NCBI GenBank assembly: GCA_963377175.1
Contig: CAUJNA010000536.1
Span: 87,501 to 151,500 of the forward strand
Length of the DNA: 64,000 nt
DNA from: Effrenium voratum
Taxonomy: Eukaryota; Sar; Dinophyceae; Suessiales; Symbiodiniaceae
Direction: 5' to 3'
Shown: in pieces, positions 20,261 through 29,900 of the stretch
How positions within the stretch are numbered: position 1 is the first letter of the stretch
Layout of the letters: every line of letters starts with the position of its first letter
Translations under genes and position numbers: made by a program
Notes under the pieces: generated by a model
Database searches by the model: none
Seen by the model: only the letters and a program-made list of their open reading frames with translations
Told to the model about the DNA's origin: nothing

Positions 20261-21029
20261 GCGAAGGGCTTGAAACGGGAACTCCATATGGGTTCCCTAG
20301 AAAAGGCATTGTCTTTTGGGTAGAGGGTGCCATTTTTTTATTTTTTTTTTGGGGGGGGGTTTGAGGAGAAACCAACAAGACACCACTCAAAAATAGGGGA
20401 GCCCCTACTTTGACTGCCATCTGCTCTTACTTTTGGTTCCCTAGTGATTTTTCTTGGGAGCCTCGCATGGCACTGGTTGACCTGCAGGGGTTTCCATGTA
20501 TGGGTTTTCAAACTGGTCCCAATACTTCCCGCAGGTTTTACACATCGCCGGTTTTTCGGGGCCAGGGAGTAAAGTCGCTTTGGGGTGCTTTCCGGGAGCC
20601 CTGTCTGAACTTCAGCCGGCCAGTCTTCCAGTACCTCAGAGGATCCTCGCGACGAAACTGGGTGCTGAATTCGCCATGCTTTCAGCCAGTTGGCCCGACT
20701 CTAGCAAAAATGGGGGCTGCTTCAAAGCTAAAAAACCGAACGGACGGGAACCACTTGCGCCGTATTGTCCGGGCTCGGATTGCCTGGTTTCCTTGGGTCC
20801 ATCGTCGCCTCATGGGAAGGCTCCAAACGTCAGCTCGGGTTGGTGGCGCTCACTTGGAAGAAGGTGACCGCGGATTTCCACTCCAGCGAACGTATTCCTT
20901 TTGGTCGGGGCTCAGCACATACGTTGGGCCTCCGTTTGCTTAAGATAATCTTCTATTTTCCCTTGTTGGTCTTAACAGGAGTTCATCACTGGAAGGTATT
21001 TGTGTTTTTTCCTGGGGCCTTCACCAAAT

Positions 21030-21140
21030 GGAAGTGGGGGTCAAAATTAAACTGGAGGGGTTACGCAGGTTTTGGTCCATGTTTCCACTTACCAGGGCAA
21101 CCCATTTTGGTACCGCTTTTTGAGCCACACCCAAATGGAA
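21030..21140. repeat. Family B element
   Basis: GGGGGTCAAAATTAAACTGG start, ACCAGGGCAACCC centre, TACCGCTTTTTGAGCCACAC end. A second partial start (AGTGGGGGTCAAC) follows at once. Confidence 0.7.
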
Positions 21141-21190
21141 GTGGGGGTCAACACAACAGGGCCCCCTTTGGTTCGTTTCTTTGCCCCCAG

Positions 21191-21233
21191 CTTCCTTCGT
21201 GGCCAGAGCGCGGAGCTGCTGGCTCCGCTGGAG
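21191..21233 (+). CDS. Candidate mini-exon
   Basis: Acceptor GCCCCCAG|C (or GGCCAG|AGC at 21207), donor CTGGAG|GCGCGG (GC donor). Reads FLRGQSAELLAPLE. Very short, so tentative. Confidence 0.35.
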
Positions 21234-21240
21234 GCGCGGC

Positions 21241-22562
21241 GCGGCTTTTTGGGTTTTTGGAGTGATGTGGGTCTCGCTTTGGACATCATGCCCTTGTGTT
21301 TTTTTTTTCTCCCCCGTTTTTTTTTTTTTTTTTTTTCCTTTTTTTTTTTCGGGGTTGACGCCTCCAAGAGGATGTGGGGTGCTGATATAGGGGAGCCGCC
21401 ACATTTTTTTTCATGTTGTTTGGGTGCTTGCCGTCCTGGATCGCCGACGTGTAACTTGTTCACCGGGGGACCGAGCTCTCTGATGCTACTTTGTGTATGC
21501 ATCAGAGAGGAGAGCTTTTTCTGCCCAGGGATGCGTACCTGCAACCACTTTGACATGTCATGTGTTCCTGCAATTGCGTCAAGCATGATTTTTCCTTGGG
21601 TAGCCTCACTCCACAAGTGTAAGAGTGTGTGTGTGTGTGTGTGTGTGTTTGTATGCTTTTGAGGGGGACTCTTTCGCGGTTGATTTATGGGAACCCATGA
21701 CAAACCGTTTGTTTCGAGGGTTCTTTTGTAAGACAAACCTATTGGCTGCCCCTGTTGGAGGCTAGGGATAGTGATCAGCCCACTTGTTTTTCTTTTTTTT
21801 CCACAAGGGATCCAACCTGCTTGCTGAAGTACGTTTGAGCCACTACTGTTTTAAACAACCTCGTGTTGGTTTTCCTGTGGTTGACGCCCCATTTGCTCAA
21901 CAAACTGCTCCGACCTCGGCCTACAATAACGAACTTTGGACCATGGTGTATGTGAGTCGTTGCGAGTTCGCCATATGTGCACTGAGCAAAGATCCTTCCT
22001 TTTGGCTCAACGCCACAGCTGCTCTTGCCTTCTCAGCAATCGCCAGCATTCTGAACAGCTTCGGGGATCTCCGGCGAGCTTTTATTCCAAAACAACACGA
22101 CAACCTCGGCATTTGTATCTTTGGGGCTCCTCCAAACCTGGCGTTTTGCAGAACACCATCCATATCTCGGTGAAGCGAACTCAGCTCAGACAGGTCCTTG
22201 GTCCTATGTAGGGGCTACTTCTTTTCCATTTGCCAGCCCCGCCTTTGGCAACCGGAAGTTCACACCCTAGAATTAAAACCACCACGATGACAAGGCCCGG
22301 GTTTTCAAACAACCACCATTTACCGTTCGGGAGTCTCACAGACACACAAACCACGCCCCAAACCCAACCCCCAAACCCAGCCCCAGTCCCACAAATTGGG
22401 CTCTTGGATTGGTGGTTGGGGCATTGAACGGATCCCTGGCTTTTGCAGAAGAAGGTCAATGGGAAACCCCTCCTAAGCCACCAAGCTACCGATTCGGCTC
22501 CAGGTTTCTTGCCGTTTTCTAGGAATCGGGTCCCAACTGCAAGGCCATGCGCCTCCAAGCAG
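21241..22562. other. Stretch without a supported gene
   Basis: Holds T tracts, a (GT)n run at 21625-21650 and a 129-codon plus frame at 21784-22173 with no clear exon borders. A family C-like repeat end (ACCGATTCGGCTCC) lies near 22490. Confidence 0.4.
21312..21352. repeat. Poly-T tracts
   Basis: Near-continuous T run interrupted by CC. Source of spurious poly-Lys/poly-Phe frames. Confidence 0.9.
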
Positions 22563-22603
22563 TGGACAGGGCTCTGCTGGCGCCGCTGGGGGACCCTCCC
22601 AAG
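22563..22603 (+). CDS. Candidate internal exon
   Basis: Acceptor CCAAGCAG|T or GTGGACAG|G, donor CCCAAG|GCCCGA (GC donor). Reads DRALLAPLGDPPK. If the donor is not used the frame continues through ARRVPGPGFSGGWRR. Unknown function. Confidence 0.4.
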
Positions 22604-23087
22604 GCCCGACGGGTGCCCGGGCCGGGGTTTTCCGGCGGCTGGAGGAGGGTGGTCAACGGATTGACCTCGGGTACCGGCTCTCGGGTCGGACCATTCGCTG
22701 GGAACTCTTGGGTCATTTTTTTTGGGAAATGCCAGGTGCCGGGGAAGCAAGTGGATTTTGAGACCATCGCTCACGACATGGTAGCAAGTGGGATGACTGG
22801 GGCCTGACTTGTGAGCATTGTCATGACCTACTTACTAAGGCTAAACGCCCAAGCATCGACTTTTGTTGGTTGAATCCTCCCCAAGGAAGGTGAGGTGGAC
22901 ACAAGATTGCTGGCTGGCAAGAGGGAAATATAGACCGCCCTGTCCACAGTTTCGATGGGCTTCATGAACAAATCCGTTTGCTATGGAACGGGTGGATGTA
23001 AAAGCTCACGTGACCACCGCAAAACGCACTGGAATTTCGGAACTTGGGCCTCAACATAGCAACACTGAGGTTTAGCATGTATCCTTT

Positions 23088-23255
23088 CAATATGGCTGTG
23101 GTTGTCAAAACCGTTTTGGGATCCCATTTTGGTTGGGATTGGTGAGTTCACCACCCATTTTAGAGCCAGCCTATTTGAGTGGTTGGATTGAATCGGATGT
23201 TCACTGGGGGTACGATTTGGCTTTTTGGATTTTAGGGTTTTGAGCCATCTGCCAG
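23088..23255. repeat. Family G intron-like element
   Basis: GGCTGTGGTTGTCAAAACCG start, GGGATCCCATTTTGGTTGGG, GGATTGAATCGGATGTTC, ending TTTTGAGCCATCTGCCAG in front of the exon at 23256. Confidence 0.75.
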
Positions 23256-23340
23256 GAGATCCGTTTGGAGATCCGGGGGTGGCTTCCGTGAGCCAGGCTC
23301 CGCCCCCGCGGCCGGAGCCCCGGAGCCTCGGAGCCGGCCA
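23256..23340 (+). CDS. Candidate exon, Pro-rich
   Basis: Follows the CTGCCAG acceptor of a family G element. The frame reads DPFGDPGVASVSQAPPPRP then EPRSLGAG. Right border uncertain. GC-rich and Pro-rich. Confidence 0.35.
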
Positions 23341-24267
23341 TGGAGTCGGAGGATCGGAGCGTCCAAGGGTTGGGATCTTCCGGCCGCCGAAGTGGCTTGG
23401 TGGCTTGGTGGCCAAATCGGTGGCTGCGGCGTGGGGTTTCAGGTTGGTGGTTTTGTGGCTTGGACCTTGAAAATACCTTCATTTGGTTTCCAGAAAAGGG
23501 CTCTTCCAGCCTTTCTCAGGGCTATGTTGGTGAGAAAGTAGATGGGGCCACTAACTTAGACCGACTTAGACTGACCATTTGCCAGGGAGATCCGGTGATA
23601 TTTTAACCAAAGGGTCACCTATGGACCGGAGGTGTAGGAGATTGGTTTCTCATTTAATCCCCTTTGGAGTCCCACGCATTGGGTTGTTTGGAGGGGTTCG
23701 GGCTGGTTTGGGCCCCTTCTTGAGGAGGCATGGAAAATCGCCCAACCTCCACCAAACCACCGATTCGGCAACAAAACCGCCAATTCTTTTTAAGGGAAGC
23801 TGGGAGTTTGCATCAATCGCTTAAGCCCTGGGTGTTCAACCTGGTAGCTGGACTTAGTCCCTCATTTTTCGGGCTTCATCGCTCAGAGTTGTGATTCGAG
23901 GGCCGCATGAATCTTTGCTTCCCAGCACAATGGCAGGCACGTGAGCAATGCCAGTCCTACTTGTCGTGTTTCCGTCCGTTCTCCGCGGACGGACATCATG
24001 ATTCCAGGCTCGTGGGTGTTCCACGAAGAATAACCCCGAAATGGTGAGTTGGGATTTCACGCACGACCAGCCGCTCGGGCGTAAGGATTGCGTCATCTTC
24101 CTATATATGTATATATATATATATATATATTGTTTGATCCTTTAAGGGTTCCTCTTAAAGCAATCATGGCCATAGGTGTCCTTTTGATCGATGCGTTTAG
24201 TTCGACCTGGATGGGTTCCTAAACCATTTACGAGGGAAATCCATCTATGTCTAGGCAAAAGGTCACC
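23341..24267. other. Stretch without a supported gene
   Basis: Contains a family C copy (about 23690-23800, with ACCACCGATTCGGC and AAGGGAAGCTGG) and a (TA)n run at 24104-24131. Confidence 0.4.
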
Positions 24268-24340
24268 TACTGCGGATTGACGAAATCCTGCACCACGGTT
24301 TCTCATGGTGTCCAAGTGGTGCAGGATTTCGTCCCCTCAC
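24268..24340. repeat. Family F element, short palindrome
   Basis: CGGATTGACGAAATCCTGC and GCAGGATTTCGTCC arms only about 40 nt apart, with most of the usual centre deleted. Confidence 0.8.
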
Positions 24341-24344
24341 CGAC

Positions 24345-24520
24345 TCGGAGTTGTGGCGAGCGATCGTCCCGACTTTGGGGCTCGTGGCGCGACACCGACA
24401 GCGATTCCGCGCTGAGGAACGCCAACTCCGAGGTGTTGAAACTGGAGGCGCGGGCTGGACGAGCCCAGGGAACCGCCATTTTGTCCGAGCAGCTGGAGGC
24501 TTTGAGGTCGATAGGAGTTC
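24345..24520 (+). CDS. Candidate exon(s), coiled-coil protein
   Basis: Open GC-rich block reading SALRNANSEVLKLEARAGR then AQGTAILSEQLEALR, a strong coiled-coil pattern. Internal AG|G sites (CTCCGAG|GTG, GCCCAG|GGA) mean it could be two exons. Confidence 0.45.
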
Positions 24521-24754
24521 GGATTTCTGGAGTTCGGAGTAGCTGTGTGTTTTATTGTTTTTGCTCCCTTCATTGTTTCCCTTTCCACCGGCAAGTGGTA
24601 CATGTTTGGGAAGGATGCGTGACAGACGGCCCCTTTGAAGCAATTGCCTTTTTTCTTTGGGAGGGGGGAGGGCTTCAGTCAAGGCAAGCGGGTATGTAGA
24701 ATTGCTCAGGCAAGACGGAGTTCCCCTCTTTTCTCTGGTAGCTTGTGGTTCAAA

Positions 24755-24930
24755 CCTCCCCCACAACCTCCCCAAACCTGCCCCAAACCTGCCCCAAACC
24801 TGCCCCTAACCTTCCCCAAACCTCCTCCTAACCTCCAAAACCTCCCCCAAACCTCCTCCCCTGACCTCCCGTAACCTCCCCCTAAACCCCCAAACCTTCC
24901 CCCAACCTCCCCTCCCCTCCAAACCTTTTG
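24755..24930. repeat. Degenerate AACCTCCCCCAAACCTGCC repeat
   Basis: C-rich, nearly G-free array of CCTCCCCAAA and CCTGCCCCAAA units. Confidence 0.9.
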
Positions 24931-24954
24931 TTGGTCCCCCCACCTGTTGGCCAG

Positions 24955-24999
24955 GAGGAAGAAGAGGCCAAGGAGGATGAGGAGATCAAGAAACGCCGG
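24955..24999 (+). CDS. Candidate internal exon, acidic/basic helix
   Basis: Acceptor GGCCAG|GAG, donor CGCCGG|GTTGGT. Exactly 15 codons, EEEEAKEDEEIKKRR, phase 0 to 0. It joins in frame to the exon at 25197. Confidence 0.5.
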
Positions 25000-25080
25000 G
25001 TTGGTCGGGCACGGTCTCTTACCCCCCAATTTTTTGGGGAAGCCATTCCTCTTTGTGGAATTGTACAAGCTCTAATACTA

Positions 25081-25168
25081 TATATGTATATACACATACA
25101 AAGAACACACATATCTGTATGTATGTATATATATATATATATATATATATGTATCCATATATATATAT
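25081..25168. repeat. (TA)n / ATAC microsatellite in an intron
   Basis: TATATGTATATAC and TA runs between two candidate exons. Confidence 0.9.
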
Positions 25169-25196
25169 AGCTTTGTTGGTATTCTTGCCCAGAAAG

Positions 25197-25262
25197 GCCA
25201 AACTCTGCGCACCCGCAGCACTCCTCCAGGACGACGTGGGCGATCTCGCAGAGGAGCCATGG
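25197..25262 (+). CDS. Candidate internal exon
   Basis: Acceptor CCAGAAAG|GCC. The frame reads AKLCAPAALLQDDVGDLAEE then PW, in phase with the exon at 24955-24999. A family F copy (TATGGACGAAATCC) begins exactly at its right border, so the element may supply the donor side of the next intron. Confidence 0.5.
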
Positions 25263-25458
25263 AGTATGGACGAAATCCGCGAGTCTCGCGGTATCCACTG
25301 TTCGGAAACCCTGGTTTCTGAAGATTCCCCCGCAAATACTGTGGATGGACGAAATTTTGCCTAAGAAACCCTGTCATCATGATGCCCCTGTAAATACCAA
25401 CAAAAAAATGGTTTCACATGGTGTCAACGTGGTGCAGGAATTCGTCCATCCACAGTAT
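25262..25458. repeat. Two family F elements, one inside or against the other
   Basis: Left copy 25262-25345 is a half element. A full copy runs from ATACTGTGGATGGACG (25337) to GTCCATCCACAGTAT (25458). A further broken arm is at 25480-25535. Confidence 0.8.
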
Positions 25459-25714
25459 CATCCAGCAAGGGTTTCAACCACGGTTTCAAAGTGGTGCAAG
25501 ATCGAGTTCGTCCGTCTACAATATTACTGGTCTGTTGTTCGTTTGAACCATTTGGAGGGGACGAGAAGGGGGCCCATCCAATATCCCATTCTCACAAAAA
25601 GAAGGGGGCCGACAAAAAGAAGTGCGGCTTGTTTTTGAGGAGGTTTCCTAATAGGTATCTTTTTTAAAAAGACACATCCAAGTCAACCACGAGGTTTGAG
25701 ATTTCTTGTTGGCG

Positions 25715-25810
25715 GACATGGTTGGTCGGAGGGGCTCGTCTCGGGAGTTTCGGATCGAGATTTCTGGTCGTCTGAGAACAGCGGCTTGGGCATGGAGACA
25801 TGTCCGCGGT
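25715..25810 (+). CDS. Candidate exon, basic
   Basis: Open frame VGRRGSSREFRIEISGRLR then TAAWAWRHVRG just upstream of a family A element. Borders uncertain. Confidence 0.35.
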
Positions 25811-25847
25811 GACCGTTATATATACCCTCCCATCCACCTAACCTTGG

Positions 25848-25960
25848 TGGGAGACCCAGCCTTCCGGTTCCTTAGCTTAGATCCTTTTAGTGTTTAGTGG
25901 TTGGATTTCCATTTAACCTACTAAAAGTTGGGTCACTTTTAGAAGGGATCTGAGGACAGC
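25848..25960. repeat. Family A element
   Basis: GTGGGAGACCCAGCCTTCCGG start, GTGTTTAGTGGTTGG, CCTACTAAAAGTTGGG, AGGGATCTGAGGACAGCAC end (the AG end is damaged). Confidence 0.75.
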
Positions 25961-25962
25961 AC

Positions 25963-26040
25963 ACTAACATGGAACTTGGCTGAGTCCTTGGAAGACGATT
26001 TTCCTTTTCAAGGGGACCTCTGGTGGGTTCCATGTTAGTG
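25963..26040. repeat. Hairpin with arms CTAACATGGAAC / GTTCCATGTTAG
   Basis: Second member of the pair described at 12838-12911. Confidence 0.75.
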
Positions 26041-26435
26041 GAGGAGGGCAACTTTGTGTTTTGGGGTCCTTCATTTTTTCCCTTTCAACCAGGGGGTCTG
26101 GGAAAGATCCCATAGGTTTGGGTAGGAAATCGACCTGGACTCTTGGTTTCCCAATGGTTTGGTCCAATTTTCGTCAAGGCTCCAAAGCTCGTCATCTTTC
26201 ATTTCCAGGTCCTCTGGGTCAAGTGAGCCACTCACTTTCCCAGTCTTGATTGAGTCATGGTTGTTGTTGGGAAACAATTTGCATTTTGCTTATTGTGGCT
26301 TAGTGGGAAACCCAACCACTTAACTGCTAAAATTTGATTTTTTGCTCCCCTTCCAACGTCAACCAAGGAGTGACTCGCGCCTGCGAGTCCGCATGTGCGA
26401 GTGACGAGCTTGAAGGTTCATGTTGGCAGCCTCAG

Positions 26436-26611
26436 GCTTCCAGCGTAAGCTGAAGGGTCAGCGGGCCATGAGAGATGAGCACCTCCCCGTTTCCAAAGAA
26501 AGCGGCGGCACTTGTTTCAGCCAGAAGGTAAACATCCGCGTGTATCCTGAGGATGTGGGACACATGGTCCCGAACCGACTTTGGGTTGAAGACACAAACA
26601 GTAGCAACTGA
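26436..26611 (+). CDS. Candidate terminal exon of the gene upstream of TCF25
   Basis: Acceptor AGCCTCAG|G, then an open frame of 58 codons: FQRKLKGQRAMRDEHLPV, then KVNIRVYPEDVGHMVPNRLW, with a TGA stop at 26609-26611. An internal AGAAG|GTAAAC could also be a donor. It ends 226 bp before the TCF25 start, typical tail-to-head dinoflagellate spacing. Product not recognised. Confidence 0.45.
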
Positions 26612-26800
26612 CGGGCATGAACATTTGCAATCTACCAGCATGTTTGAGGGGTGTTGGGTGGGGAATGCCTCGGCTTGTTGGACCGCAGTTGCAACCGCTT
26701 GGCCTTTGCCAGGCTTTTTTGGTCACACGCAGCACTCTTTGGGGATTGAACAGGTGGAGGCACACCCGTCTTTTCCGATCCCTTAAAGAGAAGCCAACCA

Positions 26801-26810
26801 TTCTTTGCAG
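26801..26810 (+). promoter_or_regulatory. Predicted spliced-leader trans-splice acceptor of TCF25
   Basis: TTCTTTGCAG, a pyrimidine tract plus CAG, 27 nt upstream of the TCF25 ATG. Dinoflagellate mRNAs receive a 22-nt leader at such sites. Inferred from position and consensus only. Confidence 0.45.
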
Positions 26811-26837
26811 CCAGTCAGCCCACATCGGGCCACAGCC

Positions 26838-26936
26838 ATGTCTGCGAAACAGGTCCGAAAGCTTCAGGCGCTCCGACAGACGGAAAACTGCGATGAGGAG
26901 TCGGAAGAGTCGGAGGAGAAGCCGATGAAGGAAGGG
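26838..26936 (+). CDS. TCF25: TCF25 exon 1
   Basis: Start ATG 26838. Reads MSAKQVRKLQALRQTEN then an acidic stretch (DEESEESEEKPMK). Donor GAAGGG|GTGCTC; AAG|GAAGGG at 26930 is an alternative in the same phase. The short N-terminal basic helix is typical of the family. Confidence 0.75.
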
Positions 26937-29900
26937 GTGCTCATCGGATGTGGCCAAATTCCCAACTGGCTGTGGATCAAAACCAATGGGATCCCATTTT
27001 GGGGTTGGTGAATTCACCCCACCCATTTTAGAACCTATTTTAGTGGGGATTGAATCGGATGTTCACTGGGGGCTAACCGATTTGGATTTTGAGCCATGGC
27101 CAACTGGTCCCCAAAGTCGTGGGTCTTCCTGTTTGGTTTCTCAGGGCTCCTTAAAATATCTCCATTTTGCAACCATTTGAAACATGTTGCTTTTTCCACC
27201 AAAGTAAGGGGAAACCACCATTTACAAGTTGCAATGTTCAGGTGTATAATGTAAGGATCCCTGTTTCTCTTTACGGGTAGCTTCAAAAACATGCCGCTAA
27301 CAAGAACCCACCGGGGCCAACACTAAGCTGTACTATTCACAGCCCCTCATGTTGCGGAGAGGGCCTCACATTTGTTCCCGTTGTCGAATCAAACAGCAGC
27401 TTTTGATCGCCAGTTTATGAGTTTCCTTTTGGCGTGATAGGGGACATATAAGCAACCCTAGCGTTGGGGTGTGCCTTTTCATCCGACCCAACACGCGTAA
27501 TACAAGGGGCAAAACAATGGCTAGTAGTTTAGTCCGACAATCATGCCTACCCTCTACTCCACATACCCGCTTGTCTTGAGGGCATTTTGTGGACAACCAA
27601 CGGTTTTCCCGGGTAAAAATTCGAATCCTTTTTTCGTCAAGGGTTGACATAGCCTTCACTAAGTGGGCGGCCCCAAACCTTTTGGTTGATTTTAAAGGGA
27701 CACCCCAAAAAATGCTCTTCATTCCTCTTCAGAAAACCAAACCTTTTTGGTTGTAAAGGGAACCACAAAGACACCGCTTTTTCTTGTTTTTTTTGGGGGG
27801 GTCCCTCCCCTTCAGAAAACCGTCACTCACACGCACGTGGCTCGCCCCAAACACCGCAGCCAGGGGAAGGTCTCCACCTTCGCTGCCCTCCTCGGAGAGG
27901 AGTCGGAGGAGGACGCGGAGCCGAAGCTGAACACGGCGGGGCCCGAAGCCGAGCCGAAGCCGGGGCCTGCGAAGAAGAAGAAGCGACTCGGAGGCATTTT
28001 TTCTGGGCGTTTTTGGGGCTCGAGTTTTTGGGTGTTTTTCTCTGTAAAAATGGGGTTGCGACTTCAATGGAAACAGTCTTTTGCCGCGTGTTTTTCTTCT
28101 TCTTCTCTCCATCTGTTTTTTCCCCGAAAGCATCGCGAAGGGTTCTTCCGCGCGGAGCTCTCGGACCAACTTGCATAGAGTCACTTGCGCAGAGTCAAAT
28201 ACATGGAGCCAAGTGCATGGAGCCAAGTGCATAGAGCCGTGCATAGAGCCGAGTGCACAGAGCCGAGTGCATAGAGCCGAGTGCATAGAGCCAAGTGCAT
28301 AGAGCCAAGTGCATAGAGCCAAGTGCATAGAGCCAAGTGCATAGAGCCGAGTGCACAGAGCCGAGTGCATAGAGCCGAGTGCATAGAGCCAAGTGCATAG
28401 AGCGAAGTGCATAGAGCCCATACAGCCAAGTGCATAGAGCCGAGTGCGCAGAGCCGAGTGCATAGAGCCGAGTGCATAGAGCCGAGTGCATAGAGCCGAG
28501 TGCATAGAGCCGAGTGCATAGAGCCGAGTGCATAGAGCCAAGTGCATAGAGCCACGTGCATAGCTTCGGCGTTAGCCGCTATGTAAGTTAAGTTTAGCTT
28601 TCTAGGGCGCCGGGGCAGGACTTTGATCGTTGATCGGGTTTGCGACCCTCTGCGGGGATCGGCGTGGTCGAAACTCGAGTATTTTGTGCGATTTCTGATC
28701 TGCCCACGCGACCCTTTGCGAAGATCGGCGTGGTCGAGGTACAAAAACTCGAGGTTTTTTGCGATTCTTGCGGTGCGAAAATGAACCCTTTGCGGGGATC
28801 GGCGTGGTCGAGGTGCAAAAACTCGAGGTTTTTTGCGATTTTTGATCTGCCCGCGCGACCCTCTGCGATCGGCGTGGTCGAGGTGCAAAAACTCGAGGTT
28901 TTTTTTGCGATTTCTGATCTGCCCGCGCGACCCTCTGCGATTGGAGTGGTCGAGGTGCAAAAACTCGAGGTTTTCTGCGTTTTTGCGGTGCCCGCGCGAC
29001 CCTCTGTGGGGATCCGCGTGGTCGAGGTGCAAAAACTCGAGAGTTTTTGCGTTTTTGTGGTGCGCTGATGAACCCTCTGTGGGGATCGTGCGTGTCGACG
29101 TGCTCTCGCTGTGGCGCCGTGGAATTCGTCTTAGTCTCGGCGAACCGTCCAAGCGCTCTCGCTGTGGCGCCGTGAGATTTTATTGCTCGCGAAATGGCCT
29201 TTTGAAGTTGTCTCGTGGTTTGCGCGCCTGCTTTCTAAGTACGAAAGTAGTACGCAAAGTAAACTTTCGCAGCTCCGGCGCAACTTTTGAGCGCGACGTA
29301 CACTTTCGCAGCTCCGGCTGGAAAATCGCAACTTTTCAGTACCAAAGTAGCACGTGACGCAAGCTTTCGCAGCTCCGGCTGGAAAATCGCAACTTCTAAG
29401 TACGAAAGTAGTACGCGAAGTAAACTTTCGCTGCTCCGGCTGGAATATCGCAACTTTTGGCACGCGAAGTATACTTTCGCAGCTCCGGCTGGAAAATCGC
29501 AACTTTTAAGTACGAAAGTGTTTCGCGAATAGAGGAAACTTGTTCAGAGCAACTTGCTGAGAGAACTTGCTTGGAGAACTTGCTCAGAGGAAATCGCGCC
29601 GACAACTTGCTCAGAGCAACTTGCACAGAGAACTTGCTTGGAGAACTTGCTCAGAGGAACTCGCGCCAACAACTTGCTCAGAGCAACTTGCACAGAGAAC
29701 TTGCTTGAAGAACTTGCTCAGAGGAACTCGCGCCAACAACTTGCTCAGACGCGCAACTGCGCGGAGAACTGGCTAGGATTGCTAGGAGAACTTGCTGCCG
29801 CTGCTAATGCTTTCGGGCCACCCATCTTCTAGCTTTCATTTTTCTCATTTTTTTTCCTTTTCGGGGGGCTGGCGTTTGTGGGAGCTCGAGTTTTTTGGTG

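Noticed and set aside
21998..22010. TTTTGGCTCAA, matching part of the dinoflagellate spliced leader
   Set aside because: Only 11 bases match and the rest of the 22-nt leader is absent, so it may be chance.
24104..24131. (TA)n run as a possible origin or centromere-like element
   Set aside because: Ordinary short microsatellite, one of several in the window.
28181..29152. 323-codon open frame on the minus strand
   Set aside because: It runs through the 14-bp and 74-bp satellites; unit sizes keep several frames open. It lies inside a TCF25 intron on the opposite strand.
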